A stretch of DNA of 64,000 nucleotides from Euglena gracilis (taxonomy: Eukaryota; Euglenida; Euglenophyceae; Euglenales), in assembly GCA_039621445.1 (NCBI GenBank), contig CP154955.1, positions 4,893,284 to 4,957,283 of the forward strand, in the 5' to 3' direction. Of this stretch, positions 39,431 through 51,544 are shown piece by piece. The notes beneath the pieces were generated by a model, which searched no databases, was not told the DNA's origin, and saw nothing but the letters and a program-made list of their open reading frames with translations. Made by a program: the position numbers and the translations under genes. The stretch's first letter is position 1, and the number at the start of each line of letters is the position of its first letter.

Positions 39431-39729
39431 TGGGGGGAGGGCCCCTGCCGATACATCCTGCGTCTCGTGGAGGCTGACACGCTTAACGGGGGCCAGGCTT
39501 TTTCTGAGATTTTGGTCACACTCCTGTTTTCTGGGGTAAGGTGGCATGTGTGTTGCACCCGCTCCAGAATTTTGCTTAAGGCTGCCTCAGTCAATGGGTG
39601 GCCATTTTTCCTTAATGAAGAAAATTTTCCTCTCCGGAACGTATTTTTTTGTCTGTCAAGCCATTCTGGCTGTATGCCAAAGAGCTTAACGTTCCGCGTC
39701 CATCCAGGGTGATGCCTGGCCCCAGGCAA

Positions 39730-41035
39730 AATTTCTCTCCTGCGATTTGCATGGTGAGTGCCGCATTCAGGAGTCTTTTTAAGGAAGTGCGCACCCCCCT
39801 GGGAGGAGAGACTATGGGCAGACAGGGGGGTGGGGCACCTTTCGACCCCCCCCCCCGGGGGTTGGGTTGGGTTTTGGGGTGGGTAGTGCTACCGGAGGGA
39901 TGAAAATACCGCGCTGGATTAATTACCGAATGTATTAATTCCGCTCACTGGGCGAGTTTCCATAACTGGCGATCTGGGCATCTTTCTGGCATGGCGGCCG
40001 GAATTAGGATCAGGCAAAAATTAATCTGGATCGCGGAGTGAGTTTTTTCTGTCTCACCGGTAATTTCATCCCCCCGGTATAGTGCACCCAAAAAAATGGC
40101 CATTTTCAAAGAAAAATTGGCTGGGTCGGCAGCCCCCCAGGGGGAGGGGTACCTGGTATGGGCAGGCACCCCATAGCACAAGGCATCCCCCCTCCTCCCC
40201 CGGGGTTGGTAAAAAGAAGCCCAGGGCACAGTGTGGGAGCACTAGCTACATTGTCTTGGCTTGGACATGGCAGCGCGTTCAACTCGGTTTGGCCAAAGCC
40301 CCCCTGGTCTGATGGCACTTCCTCCCTTCCGGTCAGAGCGAGAACACCCCAACCTAAACGCCCAGACCCCACAGAATTCACGCTCCACCGCACCTGCGGT
40401 TTTTCAACTGCGGGGTGGACTGCCATTCACTGCCTCCGGAGACGCTGACGCTCTTTTCAAAACGTTCCAAACGGACCATTTTCATTGCCCTCATTTGTGG
40501 CCAAGGATGTGGGCAGAGTTGGGCAACTTTGGTCGCCGAGGAGACCTGCCAGGGGGGGGGGCTTTTTTACCGGATTTTTTTTTGAAAAAGGGGGCAAAAA
40601 TGGCCAAAAATGGTGTTTTATGGGAGGTTTCTCCAAACTTTGGCTGAAAAACTCCAACCCAGGTGGATTTTTGGCTCTGTTTTGCCATTTTTCGGGTACC
40701 TGTCAGCGGTTTCTTCAGGACCCCCAAAAAGGGTCCAGCTGACCAGCTGGAAAAAGGTGCTGTCTGGGAAAGGTGCTGGCTAGACCCACCCCAGGAACAG
40801 GAGGTAGCTGGACCAAGCGACAGTTTTACTGGTGACGAGACCCGAATGACAAAAGTCATTGCCAACTCCCAAATTCCCCTCTCGCTCATATTTCTATTCA
40901 GGGGTGATTGTGCGCCATCAGCCTTCAGTGCTTTTTTTGTGAATTTTCAATTTCCAAAGTCCGGGATAACGTTTTTGGCGTTATGTTCAGCAGGAAATGA
41001 CATTTTTCACTCTTTTTCTCCTCCTTATCCCCCGC
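39730..41035. other. No gene recognised
   Basis: Contains C/G runs (39845-39860, 40550-40560), GGCCAAAAATGGC-type low-complexity words and a possible plus-strand frame 40158-40448 without domain similarity. The C/T-rich tract just before 41041 acts as an acceptor for the next exon. Confidence 0.45.
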
Positions 41036-41040
41036 TATCA

Positions 41041-41433
41041 AGCAATGCCACAAAGGGCCAATGCCCCACGAAACACGCCGGAGAAGGAAGAGCCTGCCGG
41101 GGACCGCCTGACTCGGGCCCTGGCAGGGGACGGAGTCTCTGGCCAGCTGCAGGCCGACCTGAACCTGCCCTTCCAGATGCTGCAGAAGGAGGGCCGGTGT
41201 GTGTCTTGTTTCGGAGTTTGCGCTCACGGTTTCCCAATTGCCGAAATCCCCCCCCCCCCCGGTGCCCCAGTGGGGAGGTGATTGGATATAAATATCAATG
41301 CCCGATCCCCCAAAGCTTTTTTTTGTGTCAGTTTTTGTGTATTTTTTTGTATTATTTGTCATTACAGGACTTTCCCCATTTGCCACTGCTCTCATTTTTT
41401 GGAATCAGAAAGTTCCAAAAGTGCAAAAAAGGT
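41041..41433 (+). CDS. Two candidate exons of an unknown protein
   Basis: A strong acceptor (CTCTTTTTCTCCTCC...TATCAAG) precedes exon 41041-41194, read as MPQRANAPRNTPEKEEPAGD...LNLPFQMLQKEG with G/C-rich third positions, ending CCG before GTGTGTG. A second clear acceptor (TTTGTCATTACAG, ending 41368) precedes a segment that joins in phase to read RTFPICHCSHFLESESS. The second donor (AAAAAG/GTCATA) is weak. No domain is recognised; the first part looks disordered. Confidence 0.4.
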
Positions 41434-41718
41434 CATATGGCCAGTTTTGTCCCCCCAGGATTTAGTCTTGGGGCTCCTGGGGGTGTGGGGGGTCCTGGGG
41501 GTCGTCGGGGGGACTGTACTCCATACGAAGAACTCAGATGGAGTCTCAAAAAAATTTGATGATGATGATGTTACGATGATGTTATTTTCAAGACTGGGGG
41601 GGTGCGGAGGCGGTAGCCCCCCTCCCCAGTGGCAGGCACTAAAGGCGCCAGAAGTCCACGGTGAGTGGGTCATGGGGAGGTGCTGAGGGGTCCTGGGGGG
41701 GGGGGTCCTGGGCGGGGA

Positions 41719-42173
41719 CAGGGGGGGGGGAAATATGCAACTTGCATAATTTGCATTTTTTTGCATAATCAGGTTTTTCTTAAATTTGTTTTTTTTTTAT
41801 TTTTTTCAATTTTTTTGATTAATATATTTTGTGATGGAAAAAATTTTTTGTAGTTGGTTGCCGTATGTTTGGGGTTTTCTTGCATTTTTTTTGCATTTTT
41901 TTGGATAAAATATTTTGCCCTGGAAAATTTTTTTCTAGTTGTTTGCCATATGTTTGTATTTTTTTGCATTTTTTTGCATTTTTTTGCATAATATATTTTG
42001 CTCTGGAGAATTTTTTTGATTTCAGGCAGCAAAACTCTGTTATATTCCAGCTTTTTCTCAGGGGTTTCATGCAAGTTGCATTTTTTTTTTGCATTTTTTT
42101 TGCATTTTTTTGCATTTTTTTTGACTTGCATAATTTGAAGGGCCAAGTTGCATGTCCCCCCCCCCCCCCCCCC
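41719..42173. mobile_element. G-run-ended MITE with 8-bp target duplication
   Basis: Left end CAGGGGGGGGGGAAATATGCAACTTG; right end CAAGTTGCATGTCCCCCC, inverted. GGCGGGGA flanks both sides (41711-41718 and 42174-42181). The interior is a tandem of about three units of 85 bp (ATATTTTG..CTGGA.AATTTTTT...TTTGCATTTTTTTGC). The 8-bp duplication and CAGGG end fit hAT-type transposition. A minus-strand open frame rich in Lys is a product of the tandem. Confidence 0.75.
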
Positions 42174-42229
42174 GGCGGGGAACTGACCATGACTCCATGT
42201 TTTATCAGAAAATGCGCAAATCCCAAGAT

Positions 42230-42680
42230 TTATGACACCAAGAATGAAACTTTATTTTCATTTGTGTGTTTATTTCTTTTTTTTTTTTTGCAGTTGTTCA
42301 CTTTTTAGTCCTTGTTTTTAAGGTTTTAAGTCAATGTCCCCCATATTCATATATTGAGCGTTCTGTGTCATTTGGAAATGGAGCTGGAACAAACGTTGTG
42401 TACATACATGATGCAGCACCATTTTCTGTTCCAATGCAGTTTTCCATTGCACTCCGCTGCTGCATCGTGGCAGGTTCTGGGTGGAGAAGGGGTACATCTC
42501 GTACCATTTCCACAACAAGCAGTTCCGCATCGTCGTACTGTTGCATGGCGACAGCAAAGTGCAGGGCTGTATCGGATGCTGAGAAACGCCATGGGTGTTT
42601 TCTCAGTGAAATCTCAATGAGGACTCAAATAATTTTGGTCGACAGTCTGTTCAGTGCTTCCATTTTTTTGTAGATTTTGC
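42230..42680. other. No gene recognised
   Basis: AT-rich sequence with several overlapping frames on both strands, none with third-position bias or a recognisable motif. Confidence 0.45.
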
Positions 42681-42854
42681 TGGTATGTTTGGGTACACCT
42701 AAAATGGCAGTGGAAACCCACACCTGGGTCACCATTCCGAAATTTCAAAATTTCATTTCGACGTTCTCAACCAAAAAAAAAATTATCTTTGGAGATGGAT
42801 GGATTGATATACAGACAGAGGGATGGATGGTGATCACACCGCCTGACAGCCCTG

Positions 42855-42991
42855 GCAGGGTGTGGGCCACCTTCGTGTCCGCGCCGTTCACGCTCCTCGC
42901 GAAGCGGAAGGAGCGCCTGCACGGCTACAACGCGCTGTCCGCCAAGTGGAAGCGGGCGGCCAACATGGAGGCGCGCCGGCGATCCAAAGTG
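42855..42991 (+). CDS. Candidate host exon, basic protein segment
   Basis: About 45 codons with nearly all third positions G or C read VWATFVSAPFTLLAKRKERL then KWKRAANMEARRRSK, ending before GTGTGTGG. An acceptor (GACAG or GGCAG) lies just upstream at 42848-42858. Surrounding DNA lacks this bias. No domain is recognised. Confidence 0.5.
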
Positions 42992-43189
42992 TGTGGGTCA
43001 ATAAATAGCAGCGGTTCACCAGCCACTAATTATCAAGAATGCTAAACCTTCACCAATAATAAAAGCGATTAAAATTTGCAAGTGTTGTCATCAAAGTGGC
43101 ATGGGTGACCACTTTTTCACAACTTTGGGCGCATGATTGAGGCGAACCATCCGGGTCCAGCAGGGTTGTATGGGAAGCTCCGCAGACAT

Positions 43190-43285
43190 GACGTAGGTGG
43201 TAGCCCCCCCCCCTAGGGGGGGTTGAGGTGGCTGGGGTCCCCCCCCCCCTAGTTTCGGAAGGGGGGGGGTCCCCCACACCCCTCC
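43190..43285. mobile_element. Small C/G-run foldback
   Basis: GCCCCCCCCCCTAGGGGGGG, then GGGGTCCCCCCCCCCTAGTTTCGGAAGGGGGGGGG. Resembles 45410-45450. Ends not defined. The unannotated part from 43020 to 43190 shows no gene. Confidence 0.4.
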
Positions 43286-43619
43286 CCCCCTCTGCAGGGA
43301 CAAAAAAAATCCTCCAGCGCTTTGCGCCGGGTGTGTATTTTAGGACCCTCTTGAGGCTCAACATGAAATTTTGGGAAAATGGCCAAAAAATGGCCGTAAC
43401 GCAGGCTGGGCGGGGAGTTGCGTGGAAATCAAAATGCTGTTAGATAGGGCATTTTGAGGGCTTCAATTCAGGGCGGTCCGAAGGGACGGGATGTTTTCTT
43501 TTTTTTTAGTTAAGGACCGCCCCCTCAAGGACCGCCCCCCCCCCTCCAATACACAGAAAGGCCCCTACACCACCGGTGTTTTTCAACACCTGCCAAGTGC
43601 AACGTCCGATCACAGCCCA

Positions 43620-43935
43620 AAACGGCCCCCCCCCCAAAAATAAGGCTCCCCCTGGGCTGATCAAGCAAAAATCCAAAAAAAGAAGACCCCTCTGACGGCG
43701 CAAAGCGCCGAAGAAGGTACATTTTTTCCCTGAAAAAATTATATACAAAACCCCAATTGCACACAAAAATGAGAAAATTTCAAAAAACTCAGGTTTTTTT
43801 ATTTATTAATTTACACCAATTTACACATGGCACGAAGCGCCAGATGATTTTTAATGCTTTTGGGAACCAAAAAATGATGATTTTCTTCGGCCCTGGGTCG
43901 GTCAGGAAAAAAACCAAAAAGAAGACCCCCCGAAA
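43620..43935. repeat. AAATAAGACCCCCC family (copy 2)
   Basis: Follows the same order as 2290-2640: CCAAAAATAAGGCTCCCCCTG, GACGGCGCAAAGCGCCG, CACACAAAAATGA, CCAATTTACACATGGC, GAAGCGCC, CTTTTGGGAACC, GGCCCTGGGTCGGTCA, AGAAGACCCCCC. Confidence 0.75.
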
Positions 43936-43939
43936 TATG

Positions 43940-44830
43940 CATTTTTTTGGTGTTTTTTTTTGCGCACCTGCGCATTTTTTTTTTGGGACTAACCGTGTCG
44001 TCATCATTTGACGGGGCGGCGCAGCCGTCAGCTGAAACCCGTGGTACCGAAATTGGCACCACTAACTTTGACCCCTGGGTTTTTTCCTGGGTAAACCGAC
44101 CTTTTTCGTTTTGAAAATGACGGTTTACCCAGGTTTACACATCATAGTGGTGCACAACTCGGATTCAAGGCAGGCAAGCAACAGGCCAAACCCAGTGCGT
44201 CCTTCAACATCAATCTGTCAATGCGCGTGCGCAATCACCCTTTCCACAGCCTATGTCCATTCCAAAAATGCGCACCTGCGTATTCTTTTGGGGTTCCAAA
44301 AAATGCCACTCAGTGGCACCCCTAATGTTTTGACCTTGGGAGGGCTGTGTCTCAATGGCTGCAAGGAGTTCCTTCCCATGCTCATCCCAGGTTCGCCAGG
44401 CCCTGCCCCCAGGTGCCATCAGCACACACCGGTGAACATAAGGTGGCACACCCAGGTCCAGGTTGGCCTGCGTCGCCCGTGTTCTGCATGTCGAGTGGAG
44501 TGCGCCGAGTGTGTGCCCCGCCACGCATTCAACCACAGGTGTCGGAAACAGCTGTAAACAGCATGATACGTAGTTGAACCAGTGAACAAGGGGGTGGTCC
44601 CCGCTAGGCTCCGGCCACCTCCACGTAAGCAGACAAAAGGACCAGAGGCGAACAACAGCGCCAGGCCAGAAGAAGGGATAAAAGGCACCAAAAAACAGCC
44701 ACAGTGCACACAGGGTGGTCCCTGTGGTCGTGTTAAATCCAAACAATTCATTTTTATGGTGTTTAGCCCCAGTCTGGAAGAAACATCAAACCACGTGGAA
44801 TGCGCACCTGCGCACTCCGCTTCCGGAATG
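43940..44830. other. Repeat-rich stretch with an exon candidate on the minus strand
   Basis: AATGCGCACCTGCGCA palindromes occur near 43965, 44267 and 44798. Copy 2 of the 110-bp repeat is at 44605-44725. On the minus strand 44560-44345 reads CVAGHTLGALHSTC and PPYVHRCVLMAPGGRAWRTW with good third-position bias, a possible exon of an unknown protein; the opposite strand is also open. Confidence 0.35.
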
Positions 44831-46715
44831 CGCGGATGCACATTTTCACTAAAACTGCCAGAATTTTGTGACTCAACAAGAAAAGTTGCACTTTTGGGCT
44901 GCCCGAGGTTCGGATATGGGAATAGCTTGGGGGGCTCCCCCGAGCTGTTCCCCCCCATACTGTTCCCATTGGGCCGTAAAGGGTCCCGGGGACGGGAATA
45001 GCTCGGGGACCCCCCCCTGTAAGTAAGACTGTAGGTAAGACCCCCCTGTAGGTTTCCAGCAACGGACCCAAAAATAAGACCCGGGTCGCGTTTGCAATAC
45101 GGATTTCCTCCCCCATCTCTCCCCCATCCATTGGTGGCGACTTTAGGCGTTAGCCATCAACCCTGTGGCGTGACCGCTTTTGCTCTTTCTGTCTTTGTTT
45201 GCTGCCAGTAGTAGGGGGCACTTCCCATTGGGGAGTGGACGGAGAGTGACGCCTGCATGTAAAAAATCCTTATTTTTCGGTTGAAGTGTATTGGGACAGC
45301 ATTTCTGATTCCCCACCATTTTCGAGAAATTTCAGAAGAATTGTTTTTTTTTTACCCCCCAAAACGGCCGAAATTTTCGGCAACCAAAAACTGGAGGGAG
45401 GAGGGGGGGAAGTCCGCCCACCTCCCCCCCCCAGTTTTGGAAGGGGGTCCCCCCAGAGATTCCCATACAACCCTGGGGTCCACCCCCTCAAAACCATCCC
45501 GTGCACAGGCCAACAGTTGCACGTGAAATGGCGGGCTGGGTTGATCAAGGTCGTCCAGGGTCAACCATCGTCAACGTCCACCCCTATTAAACTGGCCATG
45601 ACAAATGCAACATTCCGTCTGGTAACATTCCGTCTGGTTTGAGTGGGAGAATGGGAACCCTTAGTTTCACGTGTGGGTTTCAGAGGCACCTGGTTCCCCA
45701 CCCAATTTCAGGCCGACCTTCATTTTCTAGGTGTTGCCAAGACCAGACTTAGGGGGGGGGGTTCGGGTGCCCAAGGTGCAGTGGGGCACAAAATTGGCTG
45801 ATTTTAAGGGAATTTTTTTGTCAAACCTGCAGGGGCCCGAGACTTGCCCCAGGGAGTGCCTTCTCTTGAAAAGATTGCATTGCATTGCATTGCATTGCAA
45901 GGAACCAGGCAGATGTGTTTTGCTTTCCATAGACTTGAGTTGGCTTTTTCTCGAAGGGTTCGATTTTGCTCTAGCTTTCTTCAGCAAATTTAATTTAAAT
46001 TTTCTTGTTGTTTTTGCTCACCTTTCTTTGGAAAGAATTTCTTTTGCAACTCAGCTGAGCTAAACAGATGTTGTGTAACTGATCATAAAATTTCCTTCGC
46101 CGCCAAAATGGCAGATACACCCCGTACTTGGGAATGCAACTTTGCATTTTAAAAGCTGCATTTTTTTTGTCTCGGACATTGCAAAACAACTGGGATTACT
46201 AACGGAGGAAAACACTATCTTTGACTGTCACATTGGTGACTGATCTGCCAGGATCGGTTTGCAGCAAGGAAGCATTTTACATTTTGTGTAAAATGCTACA
46301 AGTGTTGCAAAGTGTAAATTGTTTGGACCATTTTTCATTTTGCCCCTCAAGAACTTCTGTCCAAACTGTGACTGACTGTTTTTTTTTAATGGAATGCGAC
46401 CTCCCTGATCAGTAGCAAGCTATTTGAGTTCCACCCCCTGTGCTATGCTTTTTCCCCCTGATTTCCCCTTCCCCAGGCTCTCTCCCTGGCCTCCGCCATG
46501 GGACCAGACCAACATTTATTACCCACAGTTTATCTACGCTCACCACAACCTTGAAGTTTTGTGTTTCACGCCATATTACCATTAGAATCATCATAAATGC
46601 GTCACCCCCCAAAAAACTTAATTCTATCAAGCCTTAAAATTATATAATTATAATTATTAATCAATTAATGATTTTAATTAGAAATCTTTAATTATACCAA
46701 GTGCGCTGAGTGAAT
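44830..46715. other. No gene recognised
   Basis: Contains a relative of the 150-bp dispersed repeat (44820-44920, inverted), a fragment of the AAATAAGACC family (45010-45090), C-run words (45405-45450), a short GCATT microsatellite (45878-45899) and AT-rich DNA to the end. Confidence 0.5.
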
Positions 46716-46721
46716 GAGTGA

Positions 46722-46833
46722 ATGTCGGTCTGGATGGGACTGACTGAAGAAGAAACCCGCCAGGCCGACGAAGTTCTGGTGCGGCTCATGGGGCTGAAGA
46801 TGAATCAGCAGCAGTACATCATGCAGCTGTGGG
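46722..46833 (+). CDS. Candidate host first exon
   Basis: ATG at 46722 opens a frame with strong G/C third positions: MSVWMGLTEEETRQADEVLV then GLKMNQQQYIMQLWAN, ending before GTGGTG. The frame itself closes at 46850. It looks like a helical N-terminal segment. No domain is recognised; the next exon was not found. Confidence 0.5.
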
Positions 46834-47245
46834 CAAATGTGGTGTTGTAGGCCTTGCCTCATTGCTTCTGTGTGTGCCCCCCCCCCCCTGCCCGCAGTCG
46901 AGGCCTGATCCTCTGAGTCGTCCTTCGTCGTTGTTGCAGTTGTCCTCCTTTGCCGAAAAGGATTTGGGGGGGGGCTTAATACCTTTGCTGTATGTTGCTA
47001 TGTTTTGTGGTTGGCTGCATAATTTTATTCAGCGGGGTGCGTCATTTCCAGATTTCACAGCTTGACTCTTTCGGAAGTCAGGGTCTCTAATGGTGGCTGG
47101 GTTCTTCTCAGCTGTGCCTCGAGTGTGCTCTGCACCCCCATGATCTGTGTTTTCGTCCCCCCCCCCCCCCCCAATGCAGCAGCTATGTCTCTCCGAGCTC
47201 TCACCCTCCCACGTTAGTCTCCAACCTTGATGAGCAGTATGGATA

Positions 47246-47908
47246 TTAATTATTTGGAGCTAAAAGGGTCAGGATTGGGGGACAGGGCAAATGATGCATC
47301 AAAGATTGGTTTTTTTTGTGCAATTGGCAGAGTTTTAGGCATTTTTTTTGGGTTTGACTTTTTGGTACCTGGTTCGACGTAGGGTCGGGTCCAGTTTCAA
47401 TTGGGGGACTCTCATAAAAGGGGGGAATCAGCCAGCAGCCTTTTTCCAGCCAGCCTGAATTTCCCAGCCTCTGAGCTGGACCCCCGAGGGGATCGCTAAG
47501 GGACGCTCTGGCCAGAACGGGTTTTTTGGGAGGGATTTCTTCCTGATTTTTGCCACTGGTTTCAGGATTGCTGGTCAGTTTTCGGGAGCTCTTCTTCCTC
47601 GGAAGAGTTCCCGAGCTATCAGAAGAGAGCCGGGTTTGATGGAAAGCCACGTTGGGGGTGGTGCTGTACCATTTCTTGTGCCCGCAGTTCCCGCAGTTCA
47701 GGTGATGCGGGCCAAAATGGCTCAAAATCATCAAATCATCAACGGATTTCGGCCGTTCGAAAAAGGGGAGGCACTGGCGGAGCGGGTCCCCTTCAAGCGG
47801 GAGCGGTCCCGCTGTCAGCTTTGTTTGGGCGTTAGTGGGTTTGGGCCTCCTGGACCCCGCCCCCTGGGCCCAACCACCAAGCTGGAGCCAGATCATAGAG
47901 TCAGTCAA
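47246..47908 (-). CDS. Hypothetical ORF with a possible zinc ribbon
   Basis: A 220-codon minus-strand frame contains HLNCGNCGHKKWYSTT, a C-x2-C pair near the middle, followed by a Ser/Lys/Pro-rich tail. Much of the opposite strand (47636-48115) is also open (FKRERSRCQLCLG), so one of the two may be a shadow. No domain can be assigned. Confidence 0.3.
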   Translation of the reverse strand: MTDSMIWLQLGGWAQGAGSRRPKPTNAQTKLTAGPLPLEGDPLRQCLPFFERPKSVDDLMILSHFGPHHLNCGNCGHKKWYSTTPNVAFHQTRLSSDSSGTLPRKKSSRKLTSNPETSGKNQEEIPPKKPVLARASLSDPLGGPAQRLGNSGWLEKGCWLIPPFYESPPIETGPDPTSNQVPKSQTQKKCLKLCQLHKKNQSLMHHLPCPPILTLLAPNN

Positions 47909-48099
47909 CCATGGTGTGGCCTCCGCTGGGCCCCTCCCCCAGGGGGTGCACCCATCGCCACTAGCGCCAGTCGAAGGCCGAAGGTTGTCTTTTTAACTCA
48001 TAAGTGCACACAGGGGGGGCTGGGTGTGGGTTCCGGCCGAAGTGTCGCAAAAAATTTTTGGGAAGCTTTGGCCCACAAAAAAGTGCTCCCCGTTGATCG

Positions 48100-48400
48100 C
48101 TACGTGAATCCATGATCCTGATCATGTAATCCTTGACCCATTCGTGAGATGGGGCTCGCTCCCATGTGAGTTCCCCCCGAGCCCATCGACGTACCGTGTC
48201 GATCTTCGGCGTATTCCCGGCTCGTCTCCAGCCTCGCCGTTCGCTGGCTATTGCTGCCTATCTTTGCCCCGGCTCCCTCCATCGGAGGCTGTGTGCTGGG
48301 ACCCGCCTGGGGCTTTGGTGGCTGGGCCCGAATAGGCCGACGCCACACATCCTCATCAGTTACTACCTGTCTTCCTTTTGTGCAGATTGTGTTTGGTGGT
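48100..48400 (-). CDS. Possible exon, unknown
   Basis: After CACAAAAGGAAGACAG (a possible acceptor) the minus strand reads DEDVWRRPIRAQPPKPQAGP and continues for about 85 codons to a stop near 48100. Ser/Gly/Pro-rich; two frames are open in its second half. Weak support. Confidence 0.25.
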
Positions 48401-49149
48401 CTCCAAAGTGGGGTGGGGATGCTGGCTTGACTCGACATCCTTGGGGGGGGGAAGCTGAGTGGGTGCTCCCTGGGTTTCCCTGTTTTTGGGACGAAGCATC
48501 CAAAAAAATTTTTGGCCCAAGGTTGAACAAGAATGGGTCACCTTTCAGACCCCCCCCACACACCCGAAAAAGGTTTTCGGGATCTTTGAAGTTCTCCCTA
48601 TCAGGGAGTAGCTTGGGGCAAGTTGATGGGGTGAATTTGGGAAGGCAAAAAAAGTGCGTGAATGAACCATTTGCGCAGTTGTGCAAATGGTCTTGCACAT
48701 TTGCGTAAGTGGACAGTTTGCGTGATTGGACCAGCATATTTTGGGGGTGAAATGGAATGATGTCATAGTGTAGGACTCAGTTTTTCGTGCACCAAAATAT
48801 TCTAACAACATTTTATGTTGAGTTACCTGTTGGAAGGTTCCCAAACATCCATGCTGGGTGTGCTGTGGTGACACCGCTGTAATTGTCAAAAGCCTTAACG
48901 TCTCTATCCGAGTCCTGGGGCTCCAGATCATACCTCAATTGAATTATATAGGTTTTGGGTGCCAGGTATGGTGATTTTCAAAAAAAATGCGCACATGGCC
49001 CCAGACAACAACGTGCAAGCACGAGATTGGCCACCTATGATGAAACGAATAACAGTTTTTATGCCAAAATGAGCCCCAGCAATTAATGATTGCCGTTGTC
49101 GGTTGCGCATCCAGTTTGAAGGGCCAGCAGAAGCACACCTGCCACTTAC

Positions 49150-49337
49150 CGCCGAGAGGAATCTTTTGAGTGCCGCCTCTATTGTTATGTGGACAACCTA
49201 TCTCTGACGATCCCCCCCACTCTTTGACGGGCGTCCCCAGGGGGTCCCCTGCCGGACATGAGTGTGACGTTCGTAGAGTTGCCGACCGACGAACCTTTGG
49301 TGCCGTCGTGGTTGTGAGAGGGGATGAATGGTCCCAT
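49150..49337 (-). CDS. Possible exon, unknown
   Basis: Minus strand from ATG at 49337 reads 50 codons (MGPFIPSHNHDGTKGSSVGN...) with G/C-rich third positions to a stop at 49185. A GTAAGTGG donor-like site follows at about 49150 in another frame. Too short to assign. Confidence 0.3.
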
Positions 49338-49389
49338 GCGGGGGCTGGGCAGCCCTGGGCATGTCTAGAGTCTGTTTTCTCTTGTCCCA

Positions 49390-51490
49390 AGGACAGAAGA
49401 AACTGTGAGAGTTGAACGGTGTGGAAAGGAAATGAAGGTCTGATGCTTGCACTTTTCCTGCCCTGCTGCTATTTCTGCTGCCGCCACCACCACCGCTCTT
49501 CCCAGGGTCCTTTTTTGGGGGGCATTAGAAGTCAAGGGCTCCATTGCTCAGGTGAATGGGGGGTTATTACAGTCTGGACAAAAATTACGGGAGACAAAAA
49601 TTATGGGAAACCACCCCGATTTTCCCATATTTTTTTTGCTGTAATTGGTGTCCCGTGTATCTTTCCTACGCCTTGTCGGGGAGGGGTAGTCAAATTTCAC
49701 GCACACACAAATATGGGCTTGTGTAATGTTGTTGTGCAATTTGGGGGTTTTATTTTACAATGATAAATTACAACAACGACCACAGACGTCCATTTTGACC
49801 TTTTTTTTTGAAATTTGAATGGCCTGTTTGCCATAAAAATATTCATTGCAACTGAAAAAAGAATTATACCATTTTCCCTGAAACGTTGAATTTTCCCATA
49901 ATATTTTTCCGTGACATTTTTTTTGTAATTTTGTTTCCGTAATTTTTGTTCGCACTGTATTTGGACCAAAATTTTAACCAAAAATGAGACAAAAGGCATA
50001 ATTTCTGAGGTTTTCACGTATTCGATGTTTTATTTTACTGTTGATATCAATTCCATTTCATTCATCAATTTCATCGTTGTCGTCATCATCCTTATTTTCA
50101 TTCATTATGGCCAAACCCCTCCGGGTCTTCATTCAGCCTTGGCCTGGCAAGAAACTTTGGGCCAAGCAGCTTTGGAGAATTCCATGTGTTCATGTCATGA
50201 ATTTAACGTCGAGTGGCTCCCACCTCTCCTTGGTGTGGGATTTCGGCTGCCCAAATAATTATCAGGTTTTTGTATTTTTGTAGCGCGGAGCTCTTTAAGT
50301 GCCTGGTGGTGCCACGAAGCAGCAGATGTTTGACACATATGGTTGCCGGCAGCCTTACAGCCCAGCACGGCCCTGCCCGGCCCGGCATCCTGATGAGGTC
50401 TTTTGAAGCGATTGGCCACCATTTTGGACCCAAGAAGAGACTGAAACGGCCTGAATTTCAGTCCAGGCGCGCAGCTGGCCTGAGGACCTTTACGGGGTGG
50501 TGCAAGGTCCCTGGGGCATGATTTTAGTTCCGCAGTGATTGATTGGCCACCATTTTGGAGATATTTCGAAATTTCGATTTTTTTTGTCCCCAAAATGGAA
50601 GTCAAAACAGGCCACGGAGCGCCGTAAAATTTAATTAAAAAAATGGCCATAACTCAAGCTGTACGGGATATCAAAATACTGTTAGATGGCGTTGCACAGA
50701 TGGCGTTCCAAGGAGTGTCTGTGTGTTTGTTTTTTTAAAAGGTAGCCGGATTTTTTTTGATTCTGTTCAATTCCAAGGTATTTTGAAAACGTTATTTTTC
50801 CGACCCCCCCCCAAATAAACCCAAAATGGCCCCCCCAAATGGGCCGAAATTTGTCAAAAAATGGCCATAACTGGGGCCACACGAAGAGTTGGGGAAAAGT
50901 CAATCACGGTTGGGTAGCGCATTCCAAGGATTTCATTTTTGGCCTCCAGATATTTCCTTTGATTTTGCTTCATTTTCGAGATACTTTACAAAGTTGGCTT
51001 TCGACCCCCCGCCCAAAAAAACGCCCAAAATCGTCCCAAAATGACCAGAACACGGGCCAGGCGTGCTGGCGGCCATACGGTGAATGGGGGTCTCCATCAA
51101 GCACCTCTGATGGTGCTGGGCGATGCTGGGCGATGCTGGGCAATGCTGGATTTTTGGAGACCAGAGGTGGGGTTCCGGTGTTGGGCGATGCTAGTGTTTT
51201 TTTTTGTATATTTCGAAAAATTGAACCATTTTTAGAATAATTTCCCCACAAATCTCCAGTATTGCACCCATCTTTGCTATTTTGGTTTTATTTTTTTGCT
51301 AATTTGGGTGCCATTTTGCATTGATTTGGGCAAATATTGGGCAAATTTGGGTCAACATGAGCAATTTTATGGCATTTTCCGTCATTTTGTGCCATTTTTG
51401 GTGATTTTGGGTTATTTTTGTGGATTTTTGTGAATCTTTGTTGGTATTTTGGGTTATTTTAGGTTATTTTAGGTTATTTTCAAGGCATTT
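49390..51490. other. AT-rich and repeat stretch
   Basis: A plus-strand frame at 50107-50283 (MAKPLRVFIQPWPGKKLWAK) is protein-like but isolated. From 50540 to 51010 lie two further copies of the GGCCATAACT repeat, then a GGGCGATGCTGGGCGATGCTG tandem (51115-51190) and T-rich DNA with GGTTATTTTA repeats (51440-51480). Confidence 0.4.
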
Positions 51491-51544
51491 TAGCTCATTT
51501 TGATTGCTTTTGTGGTCATTTTGGGACATCACGCAAGGTGCAGG

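Noticed and set aside
50254-50285. 18-bp GT-AG micro-intron after NNYQ
   Set aside because: Removing it leads to a stop after four codons, so there is no coding support for splicing.
51430-51490. Telomere-like TTTTAGGTTATTTTAGG repeats
   Set aside because: The unit does not match TTTAGGG or TTAGGG arrays, is only three to four copies, and is part of a T-rich slope.
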